From Patescibacteria group bacterium (GTDB taxonomy: Bacteria > Patescibacteriota > Microgenomatia > UBA12405 > JAHJSD01), in assembly GCA_018830585.1 (NCBI GenBank), contig JAHJSD010000039.1:1-7470 (forward strand): a DNA stretch of 7,470 nt, read 5' to 3'. Both the position numbers and the translations under genes were made by a program. Shown piece after piece: positions 1 to 5,602 of this stretch; positions within the stretch are counted from its first letter, which is position 1, and each line of letters begins with the position of its first letter. Below the pieces are notes generated by a model that saw only the letters and a list, made by a program, of their open reading frames with translations, had not been told where the DNA came from and did not search any database.

Positions 1-14
1 AATCAAATTTAATA

Positions 15-37
15 TATATTTTAAAAAAAGGAGGCAT
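15..37 (+). promoter_or_regulatory. Ribosome binding site and possible -10 box of the first surface-protein gene
   Basis: A strong Shine-Dalgarno sequence, AAAGGAGG (27-34), lies six bases before the ATG at 41 and decides that start. Upstream, TATATT (15-20) could be a -10 box, with transcription starting near 27. The matching -35 box would fall at or before the window edge, so the promoter cannot be confirmed. The first 25 bases are nearly pure A/T. Confidence 0.6.
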
Positions 38-40
38 TGA

Positions 41-628
41 ATGAAATTTAAAATCGATTCTAAAAGGGAAAGGTGGCTGATTCCCTTATTATCTCTTTTG
101 GTCATTTTCGAAAGCGTTTTAGTGATTCAGAAACTTAACCAGAAGCAAATCTATCAGGATCGCGCTGGGGGACCGGTTGAGCCAACTGGTCCGGCAATCT
201 CTCTTAATTTTTCCGGGACTAACAATGTGGTCGTTGGTCAGGAAGGTGAAGTAAGGGTGATGATGAAAACGCTGAGAGATGTTTCTCTGGACGGGGCCGA
301 TCTTTTATTAAATTATGACCCTGACTTAGTAGAAATAATCGGCACCGAGGCGGCAGAGAGATTTTCTTATTTAGCCAGAAACTGGATCCAGCCGGATAAG
401 AAAAGAATCTTGGTTTCAATGGTTGAAAGCGCCGCGCCGGATGGGGTGAGTTTTTTTGAAAGTGAAGAGATAGTTTTGTTAACAATTAGGTATTTAGCCA
501 GAGCGCCCGGGGTGGCGGTTTTTGGAGTTTTTACCGATGAGGCCGGGGTGGGAACTGTTTTTGCCGAAAACAGCACTTCATTAAGGCTGCCGTTTTCCAG
601 AGAAAATTTTTCAGTTCAGTTAAGATAA
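41..628 (+). CDS. Membrane-anchored cohesin-domain-like protein
   Basis: This is a 195-residue exported protein. Residues 1-12 are basic, and about 12-31 form one hydrophobic helix (WLIPLLSLLVIFESVLVI), an uncleaved membrane anchor or signal. Residues about 50-195 read as a single cohesin-like beta-sandwich: the typical strand pattern G-x-V-x-V, then LLLNYDPDLVEI (the cohesin 'l-x-y-D-p-x-l-x-v' signature), a late strand series, and VGTVFAENSTSL near the end. There is no catalytic motif, dockerin or sorting signal. Cohesin domains bind dockerin modules or act as adhesive surface modules, so a display or scaffold role outside the membrane is inferred. The gene lies 48 bases upstream of a second cohesin-like gene and probably shares its transcript. 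The start is fixed by an excellent ribosome binding site. The fold family is reasonably sure; the ligand is unknown. Confidence 0.75.
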   Translation: MKFKIDSKRERWLIPLLSLLVIFESVLVIQKLNQKQIYQDRAGGPVEPTGPAISLNFSGTNNVVVGQEGEVRVMMKTLRDVSLDGADLLLNYDPDLVEIIGTEAAERFSYLARNWIQPDKKRILVSMVESAAPDGVSFFESEEIVLLTIRYLARAPGVAVFGVFTDEAGVGTVFAENSTSLRLPFSRENFSVQLR

Positions 629-676
629 AAAAAGGCCGTTAGCTGAAATTGGTATCTGGTCTATTCATAGGGAAAC

Positions 677-1444
677 ATGAAAATAAGAAAAATAATTTTG
701 TTTTTTTTGAGTTTTTTCATAGCCTCTTCTTTTGGGGTTAATGCTGTTAGCGCCGGACCAAGATTGTATTTGGAACCCTCAAGCGGAAATTTTAGCAGTA
801 GCGGCAGCTTTGAGGTCGAAATCAAGATCGATAGCGGTCAGGAGGAGATTATGGCAACAGACACCTTGCTTAATTTTGACAGTACCAAGTTGGAAATAGT
901 TTCTGTCGCCGACGGTGGTTTTTTCGAGGAAATGCAACACACGATTAACAGCGGTCTTTTGACAATTTACGCTTATCCGAAACAGGCGCTTCAAACCAAG
1001 ACCGGTGTTGGTGTTTTGGCCAAGGTTACTTTTAGGGCGGTATCTTCGGGAACTGCCACGGCTTCTTTCTTATGCCAAACCGGCAGTGATAGCGACTCTA
1101 ATATCTGGACGGCCCAGGGAAATGATGTTATCGATTGCGCTTCTAATGGTTCGGGCAGCTACACCTTAGGGGATAGTCCGGGCACCCCGACATCAACTCC
1201 GGTTCCGACATCTACCTCAACTCCTGTTCCTACGGTAGCTCCCGGAGGGTCGACTGCTACTCCCACTTCAACTCCTGTTTCGACCTCAACGCCGACACCA
1301 ACCAATACTCCAGGTGCCGGGGCAGTCTCAACCTCGACCCCAACCAGCAGCCAATTGCCGGAAACGGGCGTAGAAGTACCGGGGTTGATTCTTTTACTTG
1401 GAGGAGGACTGATGGTTTTGCTGGGATTGGCAATTGCTTTTTAA
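677..1444 (+). CDS. Secreted cohesin-domain protein with Pro/Thr/Ser stalk and LPETG sorting-like tail
   Basis: This 255-residue surface protein has four parts. Residues 1-26 are a classical cleavable signal peptide: basic start, hydrophobic core, and VSA before Gly27. Residues about 27-168 are a cohesin-like domain, with the signature LLNFDSTKLEIVSV and two cysteines. Residues about 169-226 are a low-complexity Thr/Pro/Ser stalk of the kind that spans a cell wall or carries sugars. LPETG (227-231) is followed by a hydrophobic helix (VPGLILLLGGGLMVLLGLAIAF) that runs to the stop. LPxTG is the recognition motif of class A/B sortases, so covalent anchoring to the envelope is the obvious reading. 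The usual basic residues after the helix are missing, so simple membrane anchoring is an alternative. No sortase gene is in the window. The ATG has only a weak GGGA site (670-673). Confidence 0.8.
   Translation: MKIRKIILFFLSFFIASSFGVNAVSAGPRLYLEPSSGNFSSSGSFEVEIKIDSGQEEIMATDTLLNFDSTKLEIVSVADGGFFEEMQHTINSGLLTIYAYPKQALQTKTGVGVLAKVTFRAVSSGTATASFLCQTGSDSDSNIWTAQGNDVIDCASNGSGSYTLGDSPGTPTSTPVPTSTSTPVPTVAPGGSTATPTSTPVSTSTPTPTNTPGAGAVSTSTPTSSQLPETGVEVPGLILLLGGGLMVLLGLAIAF
1178..1351 (+). repeat. Low-complexity Thr/Pro/Ser stalk-coding repeat
   Basis: The stretch is built from variants of ACTCCTGTT and ACATCAACTCC, coding for irregular TSTPVPT-like units inside the LPETG protein. The units are imperfect, so length change by slippage is possible but less likely than in perfect tandem repeats. 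Confidence 0.7.
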
Positions 1445-1495
1445 AAGTTGCAAGATTGATTCCGCTAAGGTAGATTTAAAAGAGAGATAATCGAG

Positions 1496-2113
1496 ATGAA
1501 GAACATTAAGAAAATTATTATTATCCTAATTTTGGTTTTGGCCGGGGTTTTGGCGGTAGTCGGTTTAAATGCGGCCCGGACTTATTTAGGCGGGGCGGCC
1601 GGCGGTTCCGAGCCTAAAAGTGTTAGAGTTCAGGCGGACGTGAAATCAGCAACCATTTCTTGGGAAAGCGATAAAGAGTCGCAGGGCGTTATTGAGTACG
1701 GTACTACTCCGGCGAGTTTGTTATTAAGGGCACTGGAAGCCAGTGAAACTGCCAGTCATAGAGTACTGCTTTCGCCTCTAAAAACCAACGCCACCTATTA
1801 CTTCCGGATTAGAGTAGGGGAGACGGTTTACGACAACAACGGTATCCCTTATTCATTTAAGACCAAAGAAGACGATTCTGTTTCCGAAACAGGATCTTCC
1901 GGCGGGACCGATACCGGCGGGGCGAAAGTTACTCAAGTGCCGGTTCAGGTTGTTACTCCGGCGGCAGAAGCCGCGACCGGAAAGATAACAAAATGCGACC
2001 TTGCCGAGTTTAAAAAGAATTTTGGTGGTAGTAACCCGAAATACGATCTTGACGACAGCGGGACTGTCAATACCAAAGACTGGATCAAGTGTTTGGAAAA
2101 GTATGGCCAGTAA
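1496..2113 (+). CDS. Membrane-anchored fibronectin-III protein with a C-terminal half-degenerate dockerin
   Basis: The protein has 205 residues. Residues 1-6 are basic and 7-25 hydrophobic, forming a signal anchor. Residues about 41-124 match a fibronectin type III fold of the purple-acid-phosphatase-N-terminal style: SATISWESD, then GVIEYGTT, then the AxYYFRIRV strand. A Gly/Thr/Pro-rich linker follows (125-160). Residues 162-205 form two aligned 14-residue segments, ITKCDLAEFKKNFG and VNTKDWIKCLEKYG. The second is preceded by a complete calcium loop (D184, D186, S188, T190, N192, D195). The first loop has no acidic residues at its early positions. This is a dockerin with one functional calcium site. 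Dockerins bind cohesins, and two cohesin-like genes lie directly upstream (gap 51 bases), so a cohesin-dockerin pair is inferred. The start has a poor AGAGAG site at 1481-1486. Confidence 0.75.
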   Translation: MKNIKKIIIILILVLAGVLAVVGLNAARTYLGGAAGGSEPKSVRVQADVKSATISWESDKESQGVIEYGTTPASLLLRALEASETASHRVLLSPLKTNATYYFRIRVGETVYDNNGIPYSFKTKEDDSVSETGSSGGTDTGGAKVTQVPVQVVTPAAEAATGKITKCDLAEFKKNFGGSNPKYDLDDSGTVNTKDWIKCLEKYGQ

Positions 2114-2164
2114 AACTTGACTTTAGAAACTCCGGCCGTAACCAGACTTTTTCTTACTGACGGG

Positions 2165-2313
2165 AAGATAAGACGCTGTGTTTTTTAGCGAGGTGACAGC
2201 AGGAGGACTCTTCTTATTGTTTGTCGTCGACTTCTTTGTTAAACTCTAGGTGGATATTTTTGGTGCTGCAGTCGAGCGGTTAAAACTCTTGGCCAATGGC
2301 AGCACCTTTTTTT
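2165..2313 (+). ncRNA. Candidate structured RNA ending in an intrinsic terminator
   Basis: The gene-free stretch 2114-2355 contains nested complementarity. ATAAGA (2168-2173) can pair with TCTTAT (2212-2217), and inside it GCTGT (2175-2179) can pair with ACAGC (2196-2200). This is followed by the strong hairpin at 2262-2306 and seven T. The arrangement would suit either a small RNA of about 150 bases or a leader that attenuates the downstream rpsU operon. It does not match the tRNA, tmRNA, RNase P or SRP RNA signatures looked for by eye. Bases 2114-2164 show nothing recognisable. No promoter was found for it. Confidence 0.3.
2262..2313 (+). terminator. Intrinsic terminator or attenuator hairpin before rpsU
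   Basis: GGTGCTGC (2262-2269) pairs perfectly with GCAGCACC (2299-2306) and is followed at once by seven T (2307-2313). The 29-base interior can itself form GGTTAA/TTGGCC (2278-2283 with 2289-2294, two G-U pairs). Stem strength and T tract are those of a Rho-independent terminator. It probably ends the surface-protein transcript. Because it lies only 43 bases before rpsU, it could also act as an attenuator. Confidence 0.65.
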
Positions 2314-2336
2314 GACAGCTATTTTTACATTTGAGA

Positions 2337-2355
2337 AGGGGGGTGTTTTTTTTCG
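2337..2355 (+). promoter_or_regulatory. Unusual rpsU ribosome binding region (G6 then T8)
   Basis: The Shine-Dalgarno candidate AAGGGGGG (2336-2343) sits 12 bases before the ATG at 2356. It is separated from it by a run of eight T (2346-2353). Both homopolymer runs could slip and change the spacing. No other ribosome binding site is closer. Confidence 0.5.
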
Positions 2356-2544
2356 ATGTCTATTGTGGTTAGAAAGAAAAAAGGAGAAACAAAAGACGAC
2401 CTGCTTAACCGTTTTCGGAAGATTTTTATTGAAGAGGAAATTACCGAAGAAGTTAAAAAGAGGTTGGAATATGTTAAGAAGGCGAGAAAAAAGTACGAAA
2501 AGAAGAAAGCTCAGCAAAAAAATAGAAAGAGAGGAAACAGCTGA
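2356..2544 (+). CDS. rpsU: Small ribosomal subunit protein bS21
   Basis: This 62-residue, very basic protein matches bS21. It starts with the short beta strand MSIVVRKKKGET, then LLNRFRKIFIEEEITEEVKKR (the conserved 'a-L-x-R-F-K-x-x-x-x-x-x-I-l-x-e-x-k-k-R' pattern), and ends in a Lys/Arg-rich helix. bS21 sits on the 30S platform near the anti-Shine-Dalgarno end of 16S rRNA and helps start translation on structured messages. Its stop overlaps the start of the next gene (TGATG, 2542-2546), which indicates translational coupling. TGA is the stop, so the standard bacterial code applies. The gene probably leads a three-gene translation operon. Length and sequence are normal for the family. Confidence 0.9.
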   Translation: MSIVVRKKKGETKDDLLNRFRKIFIEEEITEEVKKRLEYVKKARKKYEKKKAQQKNRKRGNS

Positions 2545-2990
2545 TGGTCACCAATCCTGTCTTTGAGAAAATTGCCAAAGAAGCCCGCCAGGCGTTGAAG
2601 GAGGGTAAGAGAAAGAAAGCAGAGGTTTTAAGGTATCTTGTTTCTTTGCTCCAGAACGAAGAAGTGAGAAAAGGAAATGATTTCAACGAAGCTTTGGCAA
2701 TCGATGTGTTAGTGAAGGAGATGAAACGGAAACAGGAATCGCTTTCGATGTTCGAAAAAGGAGGAAGAGAAGATTTAATTGCCGATCAGAAAGAGGAAAT
2801 CGAGATTCTATCAAGCTATCTTCCGAAAATGATGAATAGAGAAGAAATTTCCTTAGTTACGGAGAGGGTTTTAAAAGAGAATGGGGGATTGGATTTTGGC
2901 GGCTTGATGTCAAAAATCATGGCACTGGTCAAAGGAAAAGCTGATGGTAAGTTGGTTTCGGAGGTGGTTAGAGAAAGGTTAGCCGGTTAA
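2544..2990 (+). CDS. yqeY: GatB/YqeY-domain protein
   Basis: The protein has 148 residues, the usual full length of stand-alone YqeY proteins. The sequence shows the family pattern: an N-terminal helix pair (EKIAKEARQALKEGKR..EVLRYLVSLLQNEE), a central KRKQESLSMFEKGGREDLIADQKEEIEILSSYLPKMM block (the highly conserved E-x-x-x-L-x-x-Y-L-P region), and a C-terminal small domain with FGGLMSKIMALVKGKADGKLVSEVVRERL (family 'G-x-v-M-x-x-l-x-x-x-G-x-a-D-g-x-x-v-x-x-x-V'). The domain is related to the tail of the GatB amidotransferase subunit, which contacts misacylated tRNA. A tRNA-related role is inferred and unproven for free-standing copies. Its ATG overlaps the rpsU stop. rpsU-yqeY is a common bacterial pairing. 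Confidence 0.9.
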   Translation: MVTNPVFEKIAKEARQALKEGKRKKAEVLRYLVSLLQNEEVRKGNDFNEALAIDVLVKEMKRKQESLSMFEKGGREDLIADQKEEIEILSSYLPKMMNREEISLVTERVLKENGGLDFGGLMSKIMALVKGKADGKLVSEVVRERLAG

Positions 2991-2998
2991 TTAATTCT

Positions 2999-3370
2999 AT
3001 GGCCGTAAAAGTTTTGATCAAAAAAGACCCTCGTTATCCGGTTAACCTCAAAAATGTTCGCCGAAAGATAACTGAAATTCTTGCTGACTTTAAACCGGAT
3101 GAAAATTTGGAAGTAAGTTTAGTTTTTGTAGGTAAAAGGAAAGCGAAGGAATTAAACGAGGGCTATCGCAAGATGGATTATATTCCTGAAGTTCTCGCTT
3201 TCCCGATGAATGAGTTTGGTCCTGACGGTGTCCTTCGTTTGGGAGATTTAGTTATCTGTTTTCCCTTGGCCCGCGAGGTGGCAATCAAGAGAGAGAAATT
3301 GGTGGAGGAAATAATTTTTGAACTTTTGGAACATGGTATGGGTAATTTAGTCCGTGATTTAAATCGTTAA
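2999..3370 (+). CDS. ybeY: YbeY-like rRNA maturation factor with a degenerate zinc site
   Basis: The 123-residue protein is recognisable as YbeY, the single-strand endoribonuclease of 16S rRNA 3' end maturation and ribosome quality control. It has the strand VSLVFVGKRKAKELNEGYRKMDYIPEVLAFP, matching the family 'v-s-v-v-f-v-d-d-x-x-x-x-x-L-N-x-x-y-R-x-k-d-x-p-T-D-V-L-S-F-P' with the conserved Arg kept, then LRLGDLVICFPLA (family 'lGDivis'). The C-terminal metal motif is normally H-G-x-L-H-L-x-G-Y-D-H. Here residues 111-123 read EHGMGNLVRDLNR: the first His remains, but the second and third ligands are both Asn and the G-Y-D turn is lost. No alternative reading frame restores the motif. Catalysis by the usual zinc mechanism is therefore doubtful. 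The gene starts eight bases after yqeY and lacks its own clear ribosome binding site. Confidence 0.8.
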   Translation: MAVKVLIKKDPRYPVNLKNVRRKITEILADFKPDENLEVSLVFVGKRKAKELNEGYRKMDYIPEVLAFPMNEFGPDGVLRLGDLVICFPLAREVAIKREKLVEEIIFELLEHGMGNLVRDLNR

Positions 3371-3486
3371 ACTCTTTCCTTGATTTTGTGGTTTGAATTA
3401 AGAACTTTAGTATCGGGTTCGAAAAAGGTATCTTGGAGCCTGTTTCGGGGCAAGTCTTTTTCAGTTAAGGATAAGGATATAGAGAA

Positions 3487-3598
3487 GAAGTTTAGTGGCA
3501 GCACGGGTTGTTAAGTGATCTAAGCGAACTTCCGTTGAGAGCAAGGAATAGACGGGGAGGGAAACTTCAATTACCGGGCCGTGAATTTTGTTTTTTTT
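3487..3598 (+). promoter_or_regulatory. Possible structured leader or terminator running into dnaX
   Basis: In the gap 3371-3602 the first 115 bases show nothing recognisable, but the end is structured. CACGG (3502-3506) pairs with CCGTG (3579-3583), and the helix can continue imperfectly through 3514/3571 with two mismatches. TTCC-TTG (3530-3537, one bulged G) pairs with CAA-GGAA (3542-3548). An alternative, mutually conflicting pairing is GAAGTTT (3487-3493) with AAACTTC (3562-3568). The tail reads AATTTTG followed by eight T. This could be the terminator of the ybeY transcript, an attenuator for dnaX, or a small RNA. It lacks the conserved core of SRP RNA, which is often encoded upstream of dnaX. 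Confidence 0.3.
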
Positions 3599-3617
3599 AA
3601 ATATGTTTTTTTTAAAA
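3588..3617 (+). repeat. 15-bp tandem duplication of the dnaX start site
   Basis: Bases 3588-3602 (TTG, eight T, AAAT) and 3603-3617 (ATG, eight T, AAAA) differ at only the first and last position. They give the peptides MFFLN and MFFLK in the same frame. The result is two consecutive possible start codons. Each copy carries a run of eight T, a slippery tract. Confidence 0.8.
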
Positions 3618-5180
3618 TACCGTCCAAAAACTATCGCTGAACTGGACTTAGATGAGGTGAGGGATCAGCTCGGCAGTATTTTAAAGAGAAAGGAAATCCC
3701 TCAAGCGTTTCTTTTTTCCGGACCAAAGGGGGCCGGGAAAACCTCGGCGGCAAGAATTCTGGCCAAGGTGGTCAATTGTCTTAATCTTCAGGGTTTTGAG
3801 CCTTGCAACCAGTGCCGTCTTTGCCGGCAAATTAATAGCGACTCAAGTCTTGATGTTTTGGAAATAGACGCTGCTTCCAACAGGGGTATTGACGATGTCA
3901 GACAGCTGAAAGAAAAAGTGGCTTTCGCTCCGATAGACGCTTCATATAAAGTTTACATTATTGACGAAGCCCATATGCTTACCAAGGAGGCTTTTAATGC
4001 TTTGCTTAAGACCCTGGAGGAGCCACCCGATCATGTTATTTTTATTTTGTGCACCACCAATCCGGAAAAAATTATTGCCACCGTTCTTTCAAGACTGATA
4101 AGGATAAATTTCTCTAAAGGCAGTGATAAGGAGGTAAAACGCTGTTTAGATAAAGTTATCAGCGGGGAAAAACTGTCGGTAGAGCCGAAAGTAATTGAAG
4201 CAATCATCCGCCTTTCCGACGGAGGTTTCCGGGACGCCCAGAAGATCCTCGAAAATCTAGTTTTATCTTCCGGGAAAAAACTGCTTTGGAATAAAGTTAA
4301 AAAAAAGCTTAACTACTGGCAAAAACAGCAACCGGAGTTTCTTTTGGCGGCCTTAGCTTCGGGTGATTTGAATGAAGCTCTTTCAATCAGCCAAGTTTTA
4401 GCTTCAGAAGGGGCCGGCTTTGCCGACTATTTGGCTGAAGTGCTCAATACCATCAGCCGGATGATTTTCCTTAAATCGACTCCGAAGAAGAAAGAGGGAA
4501 CTCTTAGTCAATTATCAGAGATATTCACCTTTTCCCGGCTGGTTAAATTATCCCGTCTTTTGAGCCGGGCTTTGTTGGAGCAGAAATCAACGGTTTTACC
4601 TCAGTTGCCTTTACAATTGGCAGTAACCGAGTTTGTTGGAAAAGCGGAAGCCGGAGACAAGATTTCCTCGAAAGATAATGATTCTAGTGCCAATAGCTCT
4701 AATAGTCCCAAGAAAAGAAGCGTTCGGGACAAATCCCCGGCCGTCGGGGTGGAAATTTCCTCCGGAGGAGAAAAGAGGGGGGCAAAAACATTATTAAGCC
4801 TGGCAGATCTTGAAAGTAAATGGCAAGATCTGCTTGAGGCGGTCAGGCCGATGAACCACTCGGTAGCGGCTTTTTTGAGAGCGTCGAGGCCAAAGACAAT
4901 TGAGCATGGGGACACTCTGGTTTTAGAGGTTTTTTACAAATTTCATAAAGATAAATTAGAGGAGGAAAGGAACAGAAAGATTGTCGAGACCGGCTTGGAA
5001 CAGATTTGCGGTCATTTTTTGAAGACAAGATGTGTTTTGGGAGAAAATAAGGGAGAGTCCGGTCGAGATTCGTCTTCAAAAAATGTTCTTTCTGCCAAGA
5101 AAAATTCAGCTGATGATAAAACAGGCCTGGTTGAGGGAGAGGACCTTTACCAAATTGCCAAGGAAATATTTGGAGAATGA
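3603..5180 (+). CDS. dnaX: DNA polymerase III gamma/tau subunit (clamp-loader ATPase)
   Basis: From the ATG at 3603 the protein has 525 residues. It is the ATPase of the clamp loader that opens the beta clamp and ties together the replisome. Visible elements are: KYRPKT at the N-terminus (5-10), Walker A GPKGAGKT (40-47), the four zinc cysteines C59, C68, C71 and C74, Walker B VYIIDEAH (117-124), sensor 1 CTTNPE (150-155), and the arginine-finger SRC motif as S163-R164-L165 with Cys replaced by Leu. A helical domain III runs to about 345. A Ser/Lys-rich linker (about 347-395) follows, then a tau-type C-terminal domain (about 395-480) resembling that of Gram-positive DnaX. Family members commonly begin M-x-F-x-x-KYRP, so ATG 3603 is preferred. 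An in-frame TTG at 3588 is a near-duplicate start. No good ribosome binding site precedes either. Confidence 0.93.
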   Translation: MFFLKYRPKTIAELDLDEVRDQLGSILKRKEIPQAFLFSGPKGAGKTSAARILAKVVNCLNLQGFEPCNQCRLCRQINSDSSLDVLEIDAASNRGIDDVRQLKEKVAFAPIDASYKVYIIDEAHMLTKEAFNALLKTLEEPPDHVIFILCTTNPEKIIATVLSRLIRINFSKGSDKEVKRCLDKVISGEKLSVEPKVIEAIIRLSDGGFRDAQKILENLVLSSGKKLLWNKVKKKLNYWQKQQPEFLLAALASGDLNEALSISQVLASEGAGFADYLAEVLNTISRMIFLKSTPKKKEGTLSQLSEIFTFSRLVKLSRLLSRALLEQKSTVLPQLPLQLAVTEFVGKAEAGDKISSKDNDSSANSSNSPKKRSVRDKSPAVGVEISSGGEKRGAKTLLSLADLESKWQDLLEAVRPMNHSVAAFLRASRPKTIEHGDTLVLEVFYKFHKDKLEEERNRKIVETGLEQICGHFLKTRCVLGENKGESGRDSSSKNVLSAKKNSADDKTGLVEGEDLYQIAKEIFGE

Positions 5181-5199
5181 ACTTGTTATGGCAAGTTTT
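5180..5199 (+). terminator. Weak terminator after dnaX
   Basis: AACTTG (5180-5185) and CAAGTT (5192-5197) form a six-pair stem with a six-base loop, followed by TTTT (5196-5199, overlapping the stem end). It begins on the last base of the dnaX stop codon. The stem is A/T-rich, so it is weak, but the position is right. It would also separate dnaX from the convergent small gene. Confidence 0.4.
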
Positions 5200-5274
5200 A
5201 ACTCGGCAAGCAAACTCGGAAAGTTGTATAATTTAGTACCTTAGCGCCGATTTGATGGCGGTAACAGCGGAAGT

Positions 5275-5559
5275 TTATTGTCTTGTTCTGAAAATAAAAA
5301 AGCTTCTGTCGTGACCTCCAATAGAGAATTCATCATCTTTATAATATTCGGTTTTAACTGACGGCGGATTCCAGCCGAAGGTAACTCTTTGGACAATCAC
5401 CCCTCCTTTTGTAGGGGCAATTGTTAACCTATCAGGGATTTCTGGATCATCAAAATGAAGATTGTGTAGAGTAATCGGCCCGCCCCTGGTTGGGAAAACC
5501 AACTTTCGGTCTGTTTGACAATCTATGACAATGATGTTCCCACCGCTACCTTCAAGCAT
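5275..5559 (-). CDS. Small hypothetical protein, predicted leaderless mRNA
   Basis: This 94-residue protein was not recognised. It is rich in beta-forming stretches (GNIIVIDC, KLVFPT, GGVIVQRVTFGW, SFFIF), has one Cys and no signal peptide or membrane helix, and has a balanced charged composition that looks like a small folded cytoplasmic domain. It is the only believable gene in the 1 kb between dnaX and ybaB and is convergent to dnaX, 94 bases from its end. The upstream frame is closed by a TAA with no other usual start codon between, so the ATG at 5559 is the only choice. A near-consensus promoter ends seven bases before that ATG, which implies a message with essentially no 5' leader. There is no Shine-Dalgarno sequence, in keeping with this. 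Whether it is a true gene rests on the promoter and composition; homologues were not seen. Confidence 0.55.
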   Translation of the reverse strand: MLEGSGGNIIVIDCQTDRKLVFPTRGGPITLHNLHFDDPEIPDRLTIAPTKGGVIVQRVTFGWNPPSVKTEYYKDDEFSIGGHDRSFFIFRTRQ

Positions 5560-5566
5560 TTTGCTT

Positions 5567-5595
5567 ATTATAGAAAAAGTAAAATCTTAAAACAA
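5567..5595 (-). promoter_or_regulatory. Near-consensus sigma-70-type promoter of the small reverse gene
   Basis: Read on the minus strand, TTGTTT (5595-5590) is followed by exactly 17 bases and then a perfect TATAAT (5572-5567). The expected start of transcription, six to eight bases downstream, falls on or next to the A of the ATG at 5559. This is the best promoter in the window. Confidence 0.7.
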
Positions 5596-5602
5596 CAGCC
5601 AA

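Noticed and set aside
2312..2340. Perfect -35 box TTGACA (2312-2317) just after the terminator, as a promoter for rpsU.
   Set aside because: No -10-like sequence lies 15-19 bases downstream; that position is the G-run (GAAGGGGGG).
3329..3370. Frameshift explaining the missing YbeY histidine motif.
   Set aside because: Neither alternative frame near the end of the gene encodes H-L-x-G-Y-D-H or anything like it.
3405..3435. tRNA T-arm-like GGGTTCGAAA.
   Set aside because: The flanking bases do not form the T stem, and no acceptor, D or anticodon arms or CCA-ready end could be found.
3487..3598. Small SRP RNA gene upstream of dnaX.
   Set aside because: The position suits it, but the conserved GGTCAGG...GGAA...AGCAG core is not present.
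5244..5260. CGCC/GGCG hairpin as a terminator for the minus-strand small gene.
   Set aside because: Only four pairs with an eight-base loop and no T tract on the minus strand.
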